This document shows positions 58,340 to 64,000 of a stretch of DNA of 64,000 nucleotides, one piece after another (position 1 is the stretch's first letter; each line of letters starts with the position of its first letter). The position numbers were made by a program, and so were the translations under genes. Location of the stretch: the NCBI GenBank assembly GCA_018417955.1, contig JACTVC010000002.1, positions 372,001 to 436,000 of the forward strand. The letters run 5' to 3'. Under the pieces are notes generated by a model. That model saw only the letters and a program-made list of their open reading frames with translations. It had not been told where the DNA came from and made no database searches. Source of the DNA: Laccaria trichodermophora. Its lineage: Eukaryota > Basidiomycota > Agaricomycetes > Agaricales > Hydnangiaceae.

Positions 58340-59941
58340 TTAGAACCCATGTCCTGCCATCATCTCGTCGAACCCGAGGAGGCTGTCGAGGTTCTGGCTC
58401 TCATCGGGGTATTGGCTTCCCTCAAGGGCTTGAGTGAAAGCTTGCCCAAACTCGATTCCGCAGGGTGCGCCGAGGTCATCTTGGTACTTCGGTACACCGA
58501 TTTCGATGGGGGGGATGGCGCTCAAATCGAAGTCGTCCCCTAGGAGCATCTCAGAGCCCGTGGACCAGAGCGATCCGTTGGTCTCCCATGAGTACGCTGC
58601 GTACTCGGATTGCATCTGCATCTCCAGTTGCAGATCGAGCTCGACTTGACTAGGCTCAGATCCGCAGTATGATTGAGGGAGAAGCGCGGACGTGGGGGTG
58701 AAAGGACCGGAATTGGGCGAGGAAGGACCTGAGGATGATATGGAGCCTCTGGACGAGGAGGGAGAAATGAGATGAGACGGGAGAAGGACCGAATCGTGCG
58801 GCGGCATGGTGAGCGCGTGTAGTTGAGTTGGGTCGCTCCTTTGAACAGGTTGGCCACTAATGCTGAACATACTTCTTAGGAACTCGGACGACTGTGGAGT
58901 CAAAACGTCAGTCTGGATCGCTGTTGCCGTGAAGTGCAGATAACGTTACCTGAAGGCTAGCTTCAAATTGTCCAACCTGACCGAACGATTGCGGTAGGTA
59001 GCTGTTAGTCGGCATGTAGTCGAAATCTGACACTGATTCCTCATGTCCAGGATGCGCCGATCGACGACTGATCATGGGTAGAAGGGAGGGCGAAGTTGGG
59101 CAAGAAGGCGTCATGTGGTAGATGTTGGGGATCTGGATCGACTGGTAAGGAGGCGGGGTCGGCGCTGACGCGGAACGACCATGATGACGAGCTGGCATCG
59201 GGAGCACAAAGGAAAGGCTCTCAGATTCCTCATGACGGCCCTTGGCCTTCTTGTTCTTCGTCCGGCCATCCTTGTCCTTGGCGCGCTGTGGACGATAAAC
59301 GTAGTTGGGGTACATCTGCTCGTGCTCCTTCTTCTTCTCCTTCGCCAAACCTTCCCAGTACTGGCGCTCCTCGGCAGTCAGGCTCTTCCACTGCTGGCTG
59401 ATCGTCTTTGAAAGATCGGCCTGCCGTTGCTTCTTCGCGGGCCCATCTGCTGCGGTCGCGGCCTCCTCCTGCGCTTGTTGGCGATCCTCGCAACATTTGC
59501 GTCGGAAGAGGATGAAGGCGTTCTCTGGACGTTTGATGTAGTCCTCATCCCCCTTCTTGGGTCGCCTGTCGATGGCGTCGGTGCTGCACGACGATTTTCG
59601 GCGTTTATGTGTGAATGGTGAAGGCGATGCAGATCTCGGGGAATCGGGGGAAAGGGTGCGCATGAAATGTGGTGGTGGTGGTGTTGTACATTGTGAAGGG
59701 AGTGGATAATGATCAGGCTCGAAAGGGGAATTAGAAGGGGAAGAGTAAGGACTGTCAGAGAGATTATGGGAGATAGGGAAGGTGAAAGCGCGTGGCGTCG
59801 GGGAGATGATGGCAAGAGTTGGTGCTTGTTGTGGTGCGTCCGTCGTCACTTCTAGTGCTGAAAGGGAATGAGCAGGGGAAGAAGAAAGAAAGATAAGTGC
59901 TCACATCGGGATTGGGTATCGCGAGTGCGTAGAGCAGGCAT
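58340..59941 (-). CDS. HMG-box transcription factor
   Basis: Nuclear DNA-binding protein with one HMG box of the MATA-HMG type, 498 codons. Three exons on the minus strand: 59941-59905, 59857-58950, 58891-58340 (1497 nt). The ATG at 59941 (MPALRTRDTQSRSLEV) needs the 47-nt intron. Without it the frame has no ATG before TTDAPQQAP. The HMG box is at about residues 119-203: YIKRPENAFILFRRK, SKTISQQWKSLTAEERQYW, YPNYVYRPQR. It carries an insertion of about 15 residues rich in Gln/Ala between the first and second helices. Flanks are Ser/Pro-rich and probably disordered, with an acidic C-terminal half. Target genes are unknown; related mushroom proteins act in development and mating. Confidence 0.88.
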
Positions 59942-61851
59942 GATTGTTCGTCGGGGACAATGGGAAGATGACAATGGGGGAGTGTTCGTGAGAGGCGGGA
60001 GGAGGAGAATAATGACGGATTGGTCGTACGCACAAGGAGGGAGGAAAGAATAAAGGGTGTCGCAACGCGGATGGCAATCGTTTTGTTTGTCTCTCAGTAC
60101 GACCAGAGAACAATTGCACGGCGGGGCACAAAAAGCAAAACAATACGACCGGACAGTTTTATAGTTCTCTAGTTTGGATACCAGGAAAGGTTCCGCCGAA
60201 GACACGAGTCCGAATTTCGTAAGGTTCGCCTCTATTCAGCTCAGTTCCACATTCATTGTCTGCGCCATTTAGGGACCAGAGAGGAACCAGATGCCGCTCT
60301 CCCGATATGGAAGGCATATCCATTTGCACATGTTTGTATCACCAATGAAGAGACGCGTCCACCCTGTTATTGTCCCGGCCATTTGGTCCGAGCGAACCAT
60401 TGCGTCCGATTGTCCAATATTCCTTCTTATCGGTGAGCCCACGTAAGATCATCACTCATGAGAGCGCCGCGGCATCCAAAAAAACAACATGACTCGTCAA
60501 TCTGCCATTCCAACCCGAAATACCTCGTTACATCCAAGCTCTAGGTTACCTTTGCCTCCGTCGCTCATAGTCATACCCTCTCAGGCAATATATTATAGTA
60601 TATACCCCAAAATTCAAGTGTAAAATGAATTCGATCTTCTCAACTGCGTGATATGGTCTAATGATATCTTGATAAAAATATCCACGTGCACAAATCCCAG
60701 TCGCCCAAATGATCCAAAATGTCCTAGCGCCTTCACAATTCCAGATGCGGAAGTTGAGAGCCGTCCGCTCGTCTCAACCACAAGGTTTCCCTCATCTGCA
60801 GAAGACGCGCTCACGTAAGCTTCTCATCACCCGATCGTGTATCTCGTACGATTCATTCATGATTCCTTCAAACTGCGTCAGACCTTCTCTTCCATTATAT
60901 CGTCCTGCAATGCGATAGTCAACTAATTATCAGATGAATTTTTGCTGGCTTATCTGTGCTAGGGCCGTGGTCTATGCTCCGTTCCACGGCTGTCTGGTCA
61001 ACTCGGGGCTGTAAGAGAAAATCCCGTATCTTGTGATACAAGACGTCACTTTTCGATCTCTCGGTTACTTTCTTTACTGCCTAAACAGGTCGGAATTCGC
61101 CGGCCCATCAATATCAGTTAATATTTTGCTTTGCCCATAACCCATGTCCTCATGCCCCTTCGTCGTTCTACACATTTCCGCACCGAATTTAATCTGTAAT
61201 AACCGCCCCATCAGTACATTCTAGGCGTCGACCGTCGCTTCGTGATTTACATAAAATTGTAATTTCATTGGAAAAGAACGGATGCAATTTCGAAACGGAA
61301 TCAAGTGGTTCTGTAAATCGTCACAAAATCACAATTTCAAGATCATTTATCCAAGGCCCAAGAGGTACTTATGATAAGATCGAGGGGGGATGATCGATTT
61401 AGAATTAGGATTCACTCATTGTGTGCTGAAATAGGAAGGACCATGCGTCGTATATCATATTTACTTCTGGGATTTGAGAACTGTAATGGCGGTATCTGAA
61501 TGGTTTGAGTTTAGTTCCCAGCGTCAATCTGAGAGATTTCATCGCCTTCAAAATAAGCGGAGACTGTGGGTGCGGGAAATTTGAGCGTCGAGTCAACACG
61601 AGTCATGGTAGGAAGATGTCGCAAGAACGGTACCAAGTCATCGTCGGGCTGCGCTTCTCGTACCCAATAGGGTAGACATACCGACAGGGCGGCAGTACTT
61701 ATACACATTGTACGCGGTCAAAGCGTATATTCGATCGCGTCGTGATGTAAGTGATCAGGGGGCACAAAGGACACAGGGGCCCATGATCGCACGGCCAAGG
61801 TTTGCGGCATCGAAAGGAAGCAAAAAAATATTCACAAGTGAGAAGTTTACG
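59942..61851. other. HMG-gene upstream region and gene-poor DNA
   Basis: A C/T-rich leader (minus strand) lies directly upstream of the HMG start. Beyond about 60250 no gene, RNA or repeat is recognised. A minus-strand frame at 61511-61708 ends PAPTVSAYFEGDEISQIDAGN and reads like a protein C-terminus, but it has no start or neighbours in frame. Confidence 0.35.
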
Positions 61852-62322
61852 TTAAGGACAATGTCGATGAGTAAATGAGCGAGAGACATTTACGCCGAGA
61901 CCACGGATGGATTGGAAATAGCTTGGAACGCCACGACGTATTTTATGAGGAATGGCGACGCGCTCGCGTCCTATGCACTTAACTTCTAAGGGACAATTGT
62001 AAATACGAACATCGACCGGGAATATCATAGGCGTACTCGCAACTGACGGGGTGACCCTAATGAGTGATTGCTTCTTTGTGATTGGGAGCGCGAAGGCTGA
62101 TCGGACGCGCAAAAGATTCGGTACTTATTGGCATCATTTGAGTCAGGTAGCGGTAGGAAAAATGGTGGGTAAATACTCACGCACGCAATGCGGGAAGGCG
62201 TCAAGACTTGACGCGCTGACGTTCAAAATCCAGACTGCGTACGCCCCTGTGTCGCCTGTTGTCAAAGCGGCGGAGAGAGATAAAAGACATGGGACTAGAA
62301 ACACTAGTAAGGATAAGCGCAT
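61852..62322 (-). CDS. Possible small secreted protein
   Basis: The ATG at 62322 opens MRLSLLVFLVPCLLSLSA, a convincing signal peptide. A 57-nt intron at 62124-62180 (GTGAGT ... CTGAC ... AATAAG) joins DAFPHCV to LPNLLRVRSA in frame. The second exon runs to a stop at 61852, about 137 codons. The part ILNVSASSLDAFP faintly resembles the N-terminus of multicopper oxidases, so a decayed laccase-like gene is an alternative; this was not proven. No other domain recognised. Confidence 0.35.
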
Positions 62323-63677
62323 TGACCTCGAAGCATCCCGACATTTTACGATCGCTTGTCATGAGCTCCACTCTGCCCAAATGAGCGAACAATGCAAAAG
62401 TGAGTAATTAAGCGGCTTTGATGCGCCTATGATTTGACTTCGATATTAGTTGGTCGAGAACGCATAGGAACGACTGCAGGGCCGAAGGATTCAATAATAA
62501 CGGATGATGATTGACATACGATAAATGAGCGCAGCGTGTCACCGCGCTCTTTCAAATAGCCATAGTCAGAGTCAGAGGGGTGAAGCCACGCCGCAATATC
62601 CCATGGATCAAAGCAAAAAGCAGGTGCGTGGTTCATCTTACTGTCACGAAGATGGTATGGTAGTTTGATTACCATTTGCGACGCGATGACTAGGCTGGCG
62701 CCACTATCACGATCCACTCGCATGTTTGCGCGTATACTTCCGAGCGACCCCCGACGCTGGACGCTGGACGCGTAGAAAATCTAGGATTCAGGTCGGTATT
62801 CTGAAAAATGGCCTTAGGTAAAACGAGTTGCGGAAATGAATGAACAGCCACCTCTAAAATCGGAAGCAACCGACATCCTACACGCGTAATTGGCCAGAAT
62901 ATTTCGTTTGACGCGTATGACCCCATTGTATTAATGAAGTCCTTCCACCTGTCAGGATTCCGGTACGGTATCTCAGGGTATACGTTCGTTATTGATAAGT
63001 TCCGTCGGGGAAGGCGGGGAGCGGATCGACATGGTCCGACAGGCATTCTGGTCTCCGGTCTCCATGCATTATTCCTCTCAGCCACGGAGCTTGAAGCAAT
63101 AAGTATTATTCCAGATCATATTATCCTGGTCACTCGACGACGAGGATTATCGACCGTTCGGGATTTATTACGGGTCTGGGCATCGGCCACCGCGGTGTAT
63201 CTTAGACTGAACTGATGTAAAGAGGTTGATTTCCGCAATGGTAGCACTCACATCGACTTGTTGAATAATTCGTCATTTGTGGACACTTGCAAACCACGAA
63301 ATTATCGATTGCCATGGTTCAAGTTGGGGTTCGAAACAGTCCATTCAGGTAGTCCGAGGACTGGCCAGAAATCAGTGAAATTGGATCAAATATCATGCAT
63401 GCGAGCTTGTGATATACCAGCCCCCGCACTCACCATGACTCGACTTGACGGCGAGAATGGGAAAGTCAGAACCTCGAGGCTGTTCAAAGAGCGTTGTCAA
63501 GGAGGCAGTGACTGGTATCGTGACAGCTCGCGTGCAACAACGGCGTGATCTTCCGCGTTTCGTCACGCTGGCGTCATCATCGCTCTTCGTTCGCATTTGC
63601 CATTCCTAGTGCCCGCAGCGATTCCGTCTCACAGTTTCGCCCAGTCATTTTCCCTGAATTTGGAGGAACGCACACCT
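62323..63677. other. No gene recognised; minus-strand open frames
   Basis: Minus-strand frames at 62427-62723 (DPWDIAAWLHPSDSDYGYL) and 62690-63085 (RWKDFINTMGSYASNEIFWP) have protein-like composition. A plus frame at 62934-63215 overlaps them. No consistent exon chain or domain was found. They may be remnants of a decayed gene. Confidence 0.3.
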
Positions 63678-64000
63678 ATGTCCCCACGAAAGAGACCTCG
63701 TAGCCCCTCTCTTTCCACCACCTTGGCTCCGACATCAGGCACTGCGCTGGCACACACAGTGGCATCGCCATCCCATTCTCCTAAAGTATCGAAGAAACTG
63801 AAGCTCCATAGTTCGTTTGTTGATACCTCTCCATTCCCAACGTTCGCACACCCAACACCCGCTGAAGCACGCGAAGTTCACGAACTTCTCCTAACAGCCC
63901 ACCGTCCACACCAAGCGATCCGTAGGCGTCCTCTGAATTCCAACAACTCAGCAGGTACTTGCGGAAATGTACCAAACGTGATCGAGGCCCTCATTGGTAC
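63678..64000 (+). CDS. HhH-GPD DNA glycosylase, 5' part (runs off the window)
   Basis: The ATG at 63678 gives MSPRKRPRSPSLS, a basic and probably nuclear N-terminus, then FPTFAHPTPAEAREVHELL and CGNVPNVIEALIGT at the window edge. In fungal endonuclease III-like glycosylases of the HhH-GPD superfamily, a similar HPTP.EAREV...L block leads into the start of the catalytic domain (NVLDALI.TILSQNT). Base-excision repair is the expected role. About 107 codons are visible without an intron. The helix-hairpin-helix and catalytic Asp lie beyond the edge, so the call rests on the N-terminal block alone. Confidence 0.6.
   Translation, partial: MSPRKRPRSPSLSTTLAPTSGTALAHTVASPSHSPKVSKKLKLHSSFVDTSPFPTFAHPTPAEAREVHELLLTAHRPHQAIRRRPLNSNNSAGTCGNVPNVIEALIG

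Noticed and set aside
1..64000. CRISPR arrays, bacterial-type operons, ribosome binding sites
   Set aside because: The repeats lack the regular spacer structure of CRISPR arrays, and all recognised genes are intron-bearing eukaryotic genes.

Overview
The window looks like nuclear DNA of a mushroom-forming basidiomycete (Agaricomycetes). Its genes are cut by many introns of about 45-70 nt with GTRNGT donors, CTRAC-like branch sites and YAG acceptors. It carries a KDZ (CxC5/CxC6) transposase relic and a DDE endonuclease of a family common in mushroom genomes, and its HMG-box, PC-esterase and DHTKD1 genes have the fungal form.

Layout. (1) 1-16.7 kb is a transposon graveyard: AT-rich and strongly CpG-depleted (the first CG is at 1000-1001). 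It holds a broken KDZ transposase (3.4-5.5 kb, minus), a tRNA-headed SINE candidate (9.16 kb), two arrays of short repeats, a 2,990-bp DDE element with 37-bp inverted termini nested in older repeats (11279-14268), and a 158-bp Tc1-type foldback MITE (16312-16469). (2) 17.0-21.1 kb is a 23-exon DHTKD1-type 2-oxoacid dehydrogenase E1 gene of 941 codons, with exons of only 6 and 3 nt. (3) 21.3-45.5 kb holds three copies of a membrane-anchored PC-esterase (Cas1/Pmr5/TBL-type) gene separated by two copies of a 9.6-kb spacer. The constant 11,269-bp offset and the chimeric middle gene show an unequal crossover between two older paralogues. The spacers have no recognisable gene. They are full of intron-like intervals and of an array of degenerate coding-like modules around the peptide core HDVSTSAK. 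(4) 46.6-51.7 kb is a 5,078-bp element with perfect 56-bp terminal inverted repeats and a perfect 9-bp target duplication, as in Mutator-like (MULE) transposons. It contains an 84-bp-arm perfect hairpin and three related internal repeats, and lies 163 bp upstream of the next gene. (5) 51.9-53.1 kb is a six-exon calcineurin-like metallophosphoesterase gene. (6) 53-64 kb is mostly gene-poor, with an HMG-box transcription factor (58.3-59.9 kb, minus), a possible small secreted protein (61.9-62.3 kb, minus) and the 5' end of an HhH-GPD DNA glycosylase at the right edge.

The genes do not form a pathway cluster. DHTKD1 acts in mitochondrial lysine/tryptophan catabolism, the PC-esterases probably act on Golgi polysaccharide O-acetylation, and the other genes are housekeeping or regulatory. 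What is notable is genome dynamics: nested transposons with a methylation-like CpG footprint, a MULE placed in a promoter, and a recent identical tandem duplication. All exon models were assembled by eye from frame, splice signals and remembered family sequence. Each multi-exon gene model sums to a multiple of three.
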